Both the position numbers and the translations under genes were made by a program. Of a DNA stretch of 64,000 nt, positions 51,833-58,981 are shown one piece after another. Location of the stretch: assembly GCA_041648175.1 (NCBI GenBank), contig JBAZPO010000006.1, positions 62,001 through 126,000 of the forward strand, written 5' to 3'. The notes under the pieces are model-generated. The model made no database searches and was not told where the DNA came from. It saw only the letters and a list, made by a program, of their open reading frames with translations. Every line of letters begins with the position of its first letter. Position 1 is the first letter of the stretch. The DNA is from Desulfobaccales bacterium (GTDB lineage: Bacteria; Desulfobacterota; Desulfobaccia; Desulfobaccales; 0-14-0-80-60-11).

Positions 51833-52054
51833 CTACTTGGCGCACTTAACCGGTTGTTCCTTCGCCGAGCCGGGACCGGCCAGGGGTTTAAACATGGATT
51901 TGCCCGCGCCGCAGCAGGGACACTTCCAATCATCAGGCAGGTCCTCAAATTTGGTGCCCTTGGGGATCTTGCCCTTCTTGTCACCATGGGCCGGGTCGTA
52001 AATATACCCGCAGTTAGACGTTTGGCACTGCCACATCTCTTCAGGGTTGGACAT
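51833..52054 (-). CDS. Rubredoxin with a CX4C first metal site
   Basis: 73 residues from the ATG at 52054; the frame extends to 52084 but the family starts here. The core is MWQCQTSNCGYIYDPAHGD, GTKFEDLPDDWKCPCCGAG and SMFKP. The first pair is CQTSNC (four residues between) instead of the usual CxxC, the second is the normal CPCC. Few rubredoxins have this spacing, including rubredoxin 2 of Desulfovibrio desulfuricans. A C-terminal extension (about 58-73) adds one Cys. Electron carrier for oxygen or peroxide detoxification, or other reductases. Confidence 0.93.
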   Translation of the reverse strand: MSNPEEMWQCQTSNCGYIYDPAHGDKKGKIPKGTKFEDLPDDWKCPCCGAGKSMFKPLAGPGSAKEQPVKCAK

Positions 52055-52198
52055 TTCAACCTCCGTCCTGGATGCATCCTTCACAATTTTTTATCATTTT
52101 CGCCGTGATGAGAAAGCTGTCATCAGAACAGCCTTGCCGGAAAGGGGGTACGCGGGTAACCCTACCCCCTTTGACTGGCGGTTCGGCCAGACTAAGGC

Positions 52199-52369
52199 TT
52201 AGTCCATCTCTTGCATTTTCTTGCCGCAACATTCCGGGGCAGGCGCCTCAGCCGGGGCCTCTTTGGAGGTATTGCATTGGTAACAGACGTAGCTCTTCTT
52301 TTCAGCCTCAGGGGCTGGGGCAGCCTTCTCTGCGCCTTTATGCTTGCAACCGCAGCTACAACCACTCAT
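52199..52369 (-). CDS. Tiny Cys-rich metal-binding protein
   Basis: 56 residues. Start MSGCSCGCKHKGAEKAAPAP with four Cys/His close to the N-terminus, then an Ala/Pro-rich linker, CYQCN, and ECCGKKMQEMD at the end: seven Cys in all. It has a strong ribosome site (AAGGAG, seven bases). The pattern suits binding zinc, copper or iron. I do not recognise the family. It is 145 bases upstream of the rubredoxin gene on the same strand. Confidence 0.7.
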   Translation of the reverse strand: MSGCSCGCKHKGAEKAAPAPEAEKKSYVCYQCNTSKEAPAEAPAPECCGKKMQEMD

Positions 52370-52660
52370 GAACTTTCTCCTTTTTCCTCAGGTTTTAGGG
52401 ATATCCCTGCTTCCCAGGGACCCAAGACTCTCGTCTTGGGGTGGTCCTTAAATTTTAAAGATAATATTTATTTTACAGTAATCATTATTGGTTCAATGGC
52501 AAGGGGTCTGGCAAATTTTTCCGGAGTCCAGTCTTTAAGATGAAGGCCCAAAAAAGGGGTCCCCATAATTGACAAGATTATTATTATTATTAACTTGTTG
52601 ATATCTGATAATAAGCATATTTTGTTGGATATTTTTTAGAATTATTAGCGGAGTTGAATT

Positions 52661-53119
52661 ATGTTTAAAGAATTCAAAGAGTTCGCCATGCACGGCAGCG
52701 TCGTGGACATGGCCGTGGGCATCATCATCGGAGCGGCCTTCGGAGCCGTGGTCAAGTCCCTGGTGGCCGATATCATCATGCCGCCCATCGGCCTGCTCCT
52801 GGGCAATGTGGATTTCACCAACCTGTTCATCCTCCTGAAGGCCGGAAAGGTGGCGGGCCCCTATGCCTCCCTGGCCGCGGCCCAAACCGCGGGGGCAGTC
52901 ACCCTCAATATCGGGATGTTCATCAACACTATCGTCAGTTTTGTTATCGTGGCCTATGCCGTATTCCTGGTCATCCGGGGAATTAACCGGCTGCAACGGG
53001 CCCCGGAAGCGCCTCCGGCCGCTGCCACTAAGGAGTGCCCCCATTGCGCCTCGGAGATCCCCCTCAAGGCCACCCGGTGCCCCCATTGCACCTCGGAATT
53101 GGGGGCCGCCTCGGCCTGA
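52661..53119 (+). CDS. mscL: Large-conductance mechanosensitive channel MscL with C-terminal zinc ribbon
   Basis: 152 residues. Standard MscL (FKEFAMHGSVVDMAVGIIIG, KSLVADIIMPPIGLLLG, second helix TLNIGMFINTIVSFVIVAYA) to about residue 118. MscL opens under membrane tension to release solutes on hypo-osmotic shock. After the usual helical end it carries two CPHC motifs (CPHCASEIPLKATRCPHC), a zinc ribbon that normal MscL lacks. This may tether it to a partner or sense metal or redox. Ribosome site is weak. DUF3795 gene follows at 28 bases. Confidence 0.95.
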   Translation: MFKEFKEFAMHGSVVDMAVGIIIGAAFGAVVKSLVADIIMPPIGLLLGNVDFTNLFILLKAGKVAGPYASLAAAQTAGAVTLNIGMFINTIVSFVIVAYAVFLVIRGINRLQRAPEAPPAAATKECPHCASEIPLKATRCPHCTSELGAASA

Positions 53120-53147
53120 CGAAATTGCCGCTTAAGGAGTAACTTCC

Positions 53148-53480
53148 ATGTCTTCCATAAGAGAGAGTTATTGCGGTCTCTGTGAGCAGTGTCAGTTGGG
53201 CAGCCCGGATTTTCAGGAAGCCGTGGGCAAGGTTAAGACCTATATGGACCAGTTACCGGTGCACTGGCAGCGGCAGTGTATTAACGAAGCGCAGGACTTT
53301 CCTTTGTTGGAGTTCCGCCAGGGGCTGGACTGGTTTTCAGGTAGGGTTGACTGTCCCGGCTGCAAGGACATGGGCGGTCTGGAGCACTGCGGCATCCGTG
53401 ACTGTGCCACAGAACGTCAGCATGACTACTGCTATGAATGTCTGGACCACGACTCCTGCAGGCACCTAATCTTTGTTTAA
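53148..53480 (+). CDS. DUF3795 Cys-rich protein
   Basis: 110 residues, with ten Cys in a typical DUF3795 layout: YCGLCEQCQLG, VDCPGCKDMGGLEHC, GIRDCATERQ, YCYECLDHDSC. Likely binds several zinc or iron ions. Function unknown, common in anaerobes. It has a ribosome site (AAGGAG) and is 28 bases after mscL. Confidence 0.85.
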   Translation: MSSIRESYCGLCEQCQLGSPDFQEAVGKVKTYMDQLPVHWQRQCINEAQDFPLLEFRQGLDWFSGRVDCPGCKDMGGLEHCGIRDCATERQHDYCYECLDHDSCRHLIFV

Positions 53481-53662
53481 GGGTTCCCGGCTGAGTCACA
53501 GGATGCTTGCCTCCACCTTCAGAGGTTGGCGCGGAGGTATGTGAAACCTCCGGGCCGGCCCTGGATTCTTGGATATTTCTCCTTATCTTTATCAAAAGCC
53601 TAGAGCCACTTTCACAAAAGATCCCGCGCCTTGTAAAATCTTAGGCGCTAAGGAGAGAATTC

Positions 53663-53989
53663 GTGGATGAACCTCGCCGTGTCACCCCGCAAGAGATCTA
53701 TCCAAAAGTCCAGTCAGGAGAAACCCTCCTGGTCTGCGCTTATGACGATGACGCCAAATTCCGGCGCCTTCGACTGGAGGGCGCCATCTCTTTGCCTGAA
53801 TTCAAGTCCCTCGTTCCTTCCCTGCCTAAAAACGGGGAAATCGTATTCTATTGCGCCTGACCCAATGAAAACAGTGCGGCCGGTCAGGCAGCCGGGTTAA
53901 TCGAGATGGGCTATCTAAACGCTAAGGCGCTCAAAGGGGGCGTGGAGAGCTGGAAACAAGCGGGTTACGCCTTGGTGGGTGAGAAGTAG
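53663..53989 (+). CDS. Selenocysteine-containing rhodanese-domain protein
   Basis: 108 residues if the in-frame TGA at 53858-53860 is read as selenocysteine. Without that it would stop at 65 residues (GEIVFYCA). Beyond the TGA the same frame goes on with the rest of a rhodanese (PNENSAAGQAAGLIEMGYLN, LKGGVESWKQAGYALVG) to TAG at 53987. Known rhodaneses of this type have YC-x-CPNE, so the TGA lies exactly at the second Cys position. A hairpin with a GGTC loop starts 16 bases after the TGA. Start is GTG with AAGGAG. Next gene has its ribosome site on the TAG stop, which supports the longer frame. Confidence 0.8.
53877..53894 (+). promoter_or_regulatory. Putative SECIS hairpin of the rhodanese gene
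   Basis: CGGC and GCCG pair around a ten-base loop CGGTCAGGCA, with GGTC as the likely SelB-contact bases about 21 bases after the TGA. This fits a bacterial SECIS just after the Sec codon. Confidence 0.6.
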
Positions 53990-53999
53990 GAGGTACATG

Positions 54000-54716
54000 A
54001 TGACATCGCACCGCATTATCCTGATCTCGGGGGTTATCTCGGTAGTATTGGGATTTCTGGCCGGTTTTCTGGGAGGCAGGTTTGCCGCGCCGCCGGCCAG
54101 GGAAAAGCCGGTAGCCGCGGTTATCCAGGCCGAACGCTTTCAACTCACGGACTCAAACGGGCGCGCCCGGGGACAATTCGAGGTCGACTCCCAGGGTGTG
54201 GCCCGCCTGGTGTTGTCAGGTCAGGATGGAGCGCCCCTGGCGCGTTTAAGTGCAACCCTTCAGGGAAGTACGAGTTTGCAGATGGGCGACGAGGAAAGCC
54301 AACGGGGCGTGATAGTCAACACCGAACCCGAGGGCTTGCAGACGATCGCCTTATACTCTGAAGGGAAGTCACGGTTGGCGCTGGAAGTGCAAAAGAACGG
54401 CGATCCGGCCATCAACCTGAATGATAAAGGCAAACGGCTTATCACTCTCGGACTCACAATTCAGGGTGACCCGCATCTCACTTTCTACGGGGAAAACCAG
54501 AAGGCCGCCCTGGAAGTGATCGGCAAGAAGAATGGTGACCGAAGTCTCACCCTGGCCGGCAAAGACGGCATTCCCCGGGTCGTGCTGGGGTTGAAAATGG
54601 ACCAGAAAGCCGCGCTGGGGTTGTTTGATCGCCAAGGCAAAACCCGGGCGGCCCTGATGGATGAACCGTCCCTGTTGTTATTAAAAAACGGCAAGGTATT
54701 ACAGACGTTACCCTAA
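54000..54716 (+). CDS. Membrane-anchored beta-repeat protein
   Basis: 238 residues from the ATG at 54000 (or 54001-frame ATG three bases earlier), six bases after AGGAGG. One N-terminal transmembrane segment (about 8-30) is followed by repeated beta units such as FQLTDSNGRARGQFEVDSQG, LALEVQKNGDPAINLNDKGK and LGLFDRQGKTRAALMDEP, with Gly-Lys/Arg turns. It is a probable extracytoplasmic repeat scaffold; function unknown. It sits eleven bases after the selenocysteine rhodanese gene, so the two may be coupled. Confidence 0.75.
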   Translation: MTSHRIILISGVISVVLGFLAGFLGGRFAAPPAREKPVAAVIQAERFQLTDSNGRARGQFEVDSQGVARLVLSGQDGAPLARLSATLQGSTSLQMGDEESQRGVIVNTEPEGLQTIALYSEGKSRLALEVQKNGDPAINLNDKGKRLITLGLTIQGDPHLTFYGENQKAALEVIGKKNGDRSLTLAGKDGIPRVVLGLKMDQKAALGLFDRQGKTRAALMDEPSLLLLKNGKVLQTLP

Positions 54717-54791
54717 GGCCGGCTCCCATCGCCTGGGGCCATAATTCGCCGGTAGCACAGGCTTTCCAGCCTGTGGTTATATAGGCTAAAA

Positions 54792-55523
54792 CTACACGGC
54801 AAATGAAGGCAGCAAGCCCGTGGCCGCCTGCTGCTTATCTTCGTCCCGAAGGGCCATGACCTGGCGAATCCTCCCGGCATCGTAGACCACCACGGTTTGC
54901 GCCAGGGCCGCTACGTCCTCCGGGTCGTGGGTGATGAGGATCACCGGCAGATTAAAGCGCTCTTGCACCCGCAAAAGTTCCTGGCGCATCCTGGCTCTCA
55001 GTAAGGCATCGAGGGCCGAAAACGGCTCATCCAGGAGCAGCAGGCTGGGACGGCGGATCAGGGCCCGGGCCAGGGCCACCCGCTGGCGCTGCCCTCCTGA
55101 CAGATCCCGGGGCAGGCTGTCCCGCATGGGAGCCAGCTCAAAAATTTCCAGCACCTCTTCCAGGCGCAGCCGGTCCGGCCGGCGCAGATTCCAGGGCCAG
55201 GCCCTCTTGAGGCCGAAAGCCACATTCTTGGCAACCGTCAAATGGGGAAAGAGGGCGTAATCCTGGAACACATACCCGATATCCCGATGGCGAGCCGGAA
55301 TCGTGAGGTTTCGGGAGGCATCGAAGAGGACCCGTTCCCCTACCACGATCCGTCCCGCGTCCGGGGTGGTCAGGCCCGCGATGGCTTGCAGGGTGAGGCT
55401 TTTTCCCGCACCTGAGGGGCCGAACAGGACGACGACGTCTTGGTCAGAGGCGAAGGAGACTTCCAGATTAAAGACCCGCCGTCCCGTACCCAAACGTTTT
55501 TTGATGTCCACCAGGATTTTCAT
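54792..55523 (-). CDS. modC: Molybdate/tungstate ABC transporter ATPase
   Basis: 243 residues. Walker A is FGPSGAGKSLTLQAIAG, the ABC signature LSGGQRQRVALARALIRR, Walker B LLLLDEPFSALDALLR, and the switch His in ILITHD. It lacks the C-terminal MOP domain of E. coli ModC (about 100 residues shorter), so molybdate sensing is not in this protein. The start is 20 bases after modA, as in a mod operon. Confidence 0.93.
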   Translation of the reverse strand: MKILVDIKKRLGTGRRVFNLEVSFASDQDVVVLFGPSGAGKSLTLQAIAGLTTPDAGRIVVGERVLFDASRNLTIPARHRDIGYVFQDYALFPHLTVAKNVAFGLKRAWPWNLRRPDRLRLEEVLEIFELAPMRDSLPRDLSGGQRQRVALARALIRRPSLLLLDEPFSALDALLRARMRQELLRVQERFNLPVILITHDPEDVAALAQTVVVYDAGRIRQVMALRDEDKQQAATGLLPSFAV

Positions 55524-55543
55524 GGGCTTTCCACCGGCCCGGT

Positions 55544-56305
55544 CTAAGGCTTGCCGAACCCGAACTTGTTAAAGATCTCCTGAGCCGGAGGGCTCAGGAC
55601 GAAGTCCACAAAACTTTGGGCCAGAGCCTGCTTGCCGCTTGCCGCCACGACGGCCACCGGATAGACAATGGGCTGGTGCCCCTTAACCGCTAACATCGTT
55701 TTCACCTTCCCCTTGGCTATGGCGGCATCGGTGGCAAAGACAAACCCGGCGTCCACCTCGCCGCGACCGACATAATCCAGCACCTGGCGCACTGATTCCC
55801 CGTAAATAAATTTGGGCTTAAACGTCTCCCACAACCCGGCTTGCGTCAATGCCTCCCGGGTGTAGCGTCCCACCGGCACCGTTTCGGGATTGCCCAGGGC
55901 CACCCGTTTGATCTCCGGCGCGGCCAGATCCTTAAGGGCCGTCAGAGGCAAAACGGATTTTTCCGGCGCGATCAGGACCAGGGTGTTGCTCACAAAATCT
56001 TTCCGGCTGGCCACAACGATCAGCCCCTTATCGACGGCCTGGTTCATGGTCTTTTGATCCGCGGATGCGAATACGTCCACCGGGGCGCCTTGAGCGATTT
56101 GCTGGAGCAAAGGGCCGGACGCGGCAAAATTATAGATAATTTTAGTTTCCGGATGCTGTTTCTCGAAAAGCTTCCCTATTTCCGGGAAAGCATTGGTAAG
56201 ACTGGCCGCAGCGGAAACAATCAATTCCTGGCCGCCGTAAGCCGGCGCCCCCCAGAGGACCACGGCGCCTAACCAGAGCACGAAGAGCAGCTTAATTTTA
56301 GTCAT
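55544..56305 (-). CDS. modA: Molybdate/tungstate-binding periplasmic protein
   Basis: 253 residues with a signal peptide (FVLWLGAVVLWGAPAYGGQE). The ModA family starts ELIVSAAASLTNAFPEIGKL and has FAASGPLLQQIAQGAPVDVF and ALTQAGLWETFKPKFIYGES. It captures the oxyanion for ModBC. Whether it prefers molybdate or tungstate cannot be read from sequence by eye. It lies 16 bases after modB. Confidence 0.95.
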   Translation of the reverse strand: MTKIKLLFVLWLGAVVLWGAPAYGGQELIVSAAASLTNAFPEIGKLFEKQHPETKIIYNFAASGPLLQQIAQGAPVDVFASADQKTMNQAVDKGLIVVASRKDFVSNTLVLIAPEKSVLPLTALKDLAAPEIKRVALGNPETVPVGRYTREALTQAGLWETFKPKFIYGESVRQVLDYVGRGEVDAGFVFATDAAIAKGKVKTMLAVKGHQPIVYPVAVVAASGKQALAQSFVDFVLSPPAQEIFNKFGFGKP

Positions 56306-56321
56306 GACTAACCCCTTGATA

Positions 56322-56993
56322 TTACAAGTATCTGATTTTCATCGCCTTTCCAGAGACCAACAGGATGGTCAGGCAGACGATGGAGATGATAATTACGAGG
56401 ATTGTGGCGCCCGCGTCGTTGCCGGCCTGCATGGCCTCATACACGGCAATGGACAGGGTCTGGGTCTTGCCGGGGAGATTGCCGGCGACCATCAAGGTAG
56501 CGCCGAACTCGCCCATGGCCCGGGCGAAGGCCAGCATGGTCCCGGCCAGAATGCCCCGCCAGGCCAGGGGCAGGGATACCCGGAAAAAGACCCCGGCCTC
56601 GGAGGCGCCCAGCGTGCGCGCGGCATTTTCCAGATTATGATCCACTCCTTCGAACGCGGCCCGGGCCGTCTTGTAGATCAGGGGCAAAGACACCACCGCC
56701 GCGGCCAGGGCCGCGCCTTGCCAGGTAAATATCAAGGAAATGCCAAAGGTTGACTTCAGCCAGTGGCCCAGCCAGCCCTGGTTGCCGATGAGGACGATGA
56801 GATAATACCCCAGGACCGTGGGCGGCATGACCAGCGGCAGGGTACACAGCGAGTCCAAGCCCTCCCGGCCCCAAAAGCGGCTCCGGGCCACCAGGAAGGC
56901 CAGCATCACCCCCACGACAAACGTCGTCAGGGTCGCCACCCCGGCCACCTTTAACGTCAACCATAACGGGGTCAGATCCACGGCAAAATTCAC
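56322..56993 (-). CDS. modB: Molybdate/tungstate ABC transporter permease
   Basis: 223 residues, five to six helices. ModB family stretches are LTLKVAGVATLTTFVVGV, LPLVMPPTVLGYYLIVLIG and the EAA loop ASEAGVFFRVSLPLAWRGIL. It moves the oxyanion across the membrane with ModA and ModC. First gene of the modBAC set. The AT-rich 265 bases upstream (to 57258) probably carry its promoter; direct AATTACAATAATG-like repeats are there. Confidence 0.95.
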   Translation of the reverse strand: MNFAVDLTPLWLTLKVAGVATLTTFVVGVMLAFLVARSRFWGREGLDSLCTLPLVMPPTVLGYYLIVLIGNQGWLGHWLKSTFGISLIFTWQGAALAAAVVSLPLIYKTARAAFEGVDHNLENAARTLGASEAGVFFRVSLPLAWRGILAGTMLAFARAMGEFGATLMVAGNLPGKTQTLSIAVYEAMQAGNDAGATILVIIISIVCLTILLVSGKAMKIRYL

Positions 56994-57258
56994 GCTGCCA
57001 CTCCATAAAGCTTTAACAAAATTTTATCTAGTAAAGGGGCAAGCTTCATGCCACTAAACCGACTAACCAATTTAACTATTTATATTTTCATGCAAATCTG
57101 GTTTTTTGGGTTTATTTCAGGTGGTCTTTCCAAGGCTTAATATTTACAGTTTTGTAATTATTGTGATGAGAGTTGGTGTTATACTTTGCATTATTGTAAT
57201 TATATAATTGCGCCAATCGCCTTGGACCCAGTGAGAGGCGAATTTTTGCTTTAGAAAA

Positions 57259-58881
57259 TTACTTACCGAAGGGGCACTTGGGGAAGGTGCAGACCTTGCA
57301 TTCCAGGCAAAAGGCCCCATGGCCCAATTTAGCCAGGTCGCGCCGGCTGGGAAAGAGCCCCGCCAGCAACCGGGGCAGGAGGAGGTCAAAGCTGGTAGTT
57401 TTGAAGTACAAGGCGCAGGCCGGCACGCCCATGACCTGGACCGCACCGATCCGGGCTAAAAGCGTCATGGCCCCCGGCAGGATAGGCGCGCCGTAACAGA
57501 GGTCGGTGGCGCCCGCATCTATCAGGCCCTGGCGCGTCACGTCATCCGGGTCCACGGACAGGCCCGCGGTGGTCACCAACAGGTCGATTCCCGCGTCCAG
57601 GAGATCTTGGGCGCCTTTGCGGATGGCTTCCTTATCGTCGGGCACGATGAGGGATTTCACCACTTGACCCTGCAATTTCTCCACCTTGGCGGTGATGATG
57701 GGCGCGAACTTGTCTTCTATCAGCCCTAAAAACACCTCGGTCCCGGTGACCATGATCCCCACCCGGGGCTGCCGCAGCGCCAAAATCTGGAACAACGGTC
57801 CATCGCTTAACACCGCCAGGGCTTTCAAAAAGTCGATCCGTGGCAGAAACAGGGGTATGGCCCGGGTCGCAGCCAGGGGGCGGCCCTGCGCCATGAGGGT
57901 GTAGCCGGCTCGCGACGCGGCCATGACCCCGGGCACCAGGTTGAAATTTTCCAGGCGCGCCTCATCCACCACCAGCAGACCGTCGTGCGCCGCGACCAGT
58001 TTGACTTTGCCTTCCCGGGGGGTATCAGTATGGGTCACGCCTGCCCCGGCCATGGCCCGGGCAAAGGCCAGGGCGGCCTCGTCTTCGTGCACCCACTCCG
58101 GTCCCGGACCGTCCTCGCTTATCACATAGAGATGCTGCCGGCCCATGTGCTGCAGCCGGCAGAGGTCACCCACGGTAATGACTTCTCCCTGCTTGACGGC
58201 CGCGCCTTTGCTCTCGCCGGGGATGATCCGGGTCATGTCGTGCAGGGCACGGCGGCCCACGGCCTTCTCCGCGGGGATGGCCTGTAGGACCGGGGCCGCC
58301 ATGGCGCTTTCCGCGTCTTCCAGGTAAGGCGCCTCACCCTGGCAGGCCCGGCAGATACCCCCATCTTTGGCCGGATAGGCCTCCCGGCACAAGGGGCAGA
58401 TGACCATGCCCCCCCGGTGCCGCCGGGTAAGGAAATGCGGGCGAATTTGCATGGTGCGCCAGCTCAGGATCCGGGGCCCGGCTTCCCGAATCTGGGCCAT
58501 AAGCAGGTCTTTATCCTGCTCGGGCTTGGGTTTGAGTTTGAGATACCAGCTATTGATTTCAGGCCAATCCGCCACTTTGGCGGCATCCATCCAGACCCGC
58601 ACCCCGGACCCCTCGAACTTATCATAGAGGTTGACGGCAAACCGCCCCAGGTTGACCACTTTGAGCCAACCGTTGCCGATGGTGCACGGGGTAAGGAGTT
58701 GCACCGCGTCCGGGAGGCAGGCCCTGGTCTCACTGATGGCATCGAAGAGCACGCCGTCCGGAAGCCGGCGCATGCCCAAGTCCACCATGAAACCGCCGAT
58801 AATCAGTCCCGGGGCGATATGGCCATGGAAGGACTTGACCAGTTGAAGGTACTCATCATAGGAATAGGAACCGATATTCAT
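57259..58881 (-). CDS. FmdE-molybdopterin-binding fusion protein
   Basis: 540 residues. The N-terminal FmdE domain (about 1-200) starts SYDEYLQLVKSFHGHIAPGL and GGFMVDLGMRRL and includes a zinc ribbon CPLCREAYPAKDGGICRAC (about 165-184). The middle to C-terminal part (about 330-510) is a MoeA/MogA-like domain (GIMVTGTEVFLGLIEDKFAP, LVTTAGLSVDPDDVTRQGL). The end holds a Cys cluster (CLECKVCTFPKCPFG). FmdE was named from formylmethanofuran dehydrogenase operons. This fusion probably binds or inserts the Mo/W-molybdopterin cofactor, in line with its place between modB and fdhA. Partner enzyme is inferred. Confidence 0.9.
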   Translation of the reverse strand: MNIGSYSYDEYLQLVKSFHGHIAPGLIIGGFMVDLGMRRLPDGVLFDAISETRACLPDAVQLLTPCTIGNGWLKVVNLGRFAVNLYDKFEGSGVRVWMDAAKVADWPEINSWYLKLKPKPEQDKDLLMAQIREAGPRILSWRTMQIRPHFLTRRHRGGMVICPLCREAYPAKDGGICRACQGEAPYLEDAESAMAAPVLQAIPAEKAVGRRALHDMTRIIPGESKGAAVKQGEVITVGDLCRLQHMGRQHLYVISEDGPGPEWVHEDEAALAFARAMAGAGVTHTDTPREGKVKLVAAHDGLLVVDEARLENFNLVPGVMAASRAGYTLMAQGRPLAATRAIPLFLPRIDFLKALAVLSDGPLFQILALRQPRVGIMVTGTEVFLGLIEDKFAPIITAKVEKLQGQVVKSLIVPDDKEAIRKGAQDLLDAGIDLLVTTAGLSVDPDDVTRQGLIDAGATDLCYGAPILPGAMTLLARIGAVQVMGVPACALYFKTTSFDLLLPRLLAGLFPSRRDLAKLGHGAFCLECKVCTFPKCPFGK

Positions 58882-58920
58882 AGGATTTTAGTATCGCGCA
58901 ATTCGAATTAAAATGGGTTA

Positions 58921-58946
58921 CCCCCACCCAACCTTGTGGGTGGGGG
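58921..58946 (-). terminator. Hairpin after the formate dehydrogenase gene
   Basis: CCCCCACCCA and TGGGTGGGGG form a perfect 10-bp stem with a six-base loop, 36 bases past the fdhA stop and just upstream of the FmdE-fusion gene. On the minus strand it is followed by TAACCCATTTTAA. It may reduce readthrough into the FmdE-fusion gene. Confidence 0.6.
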
Positions 58947-58981
58947 CTATGTAAATGACTCCCCGCAATTGGTCGGGAGCT

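Noticed and set aside
53663..53860. Truncated 65-residue rhodanese
   Set aside because: Rhodanese sequence continues in frame after TGA and the TGA aligns with a conserved Cys.
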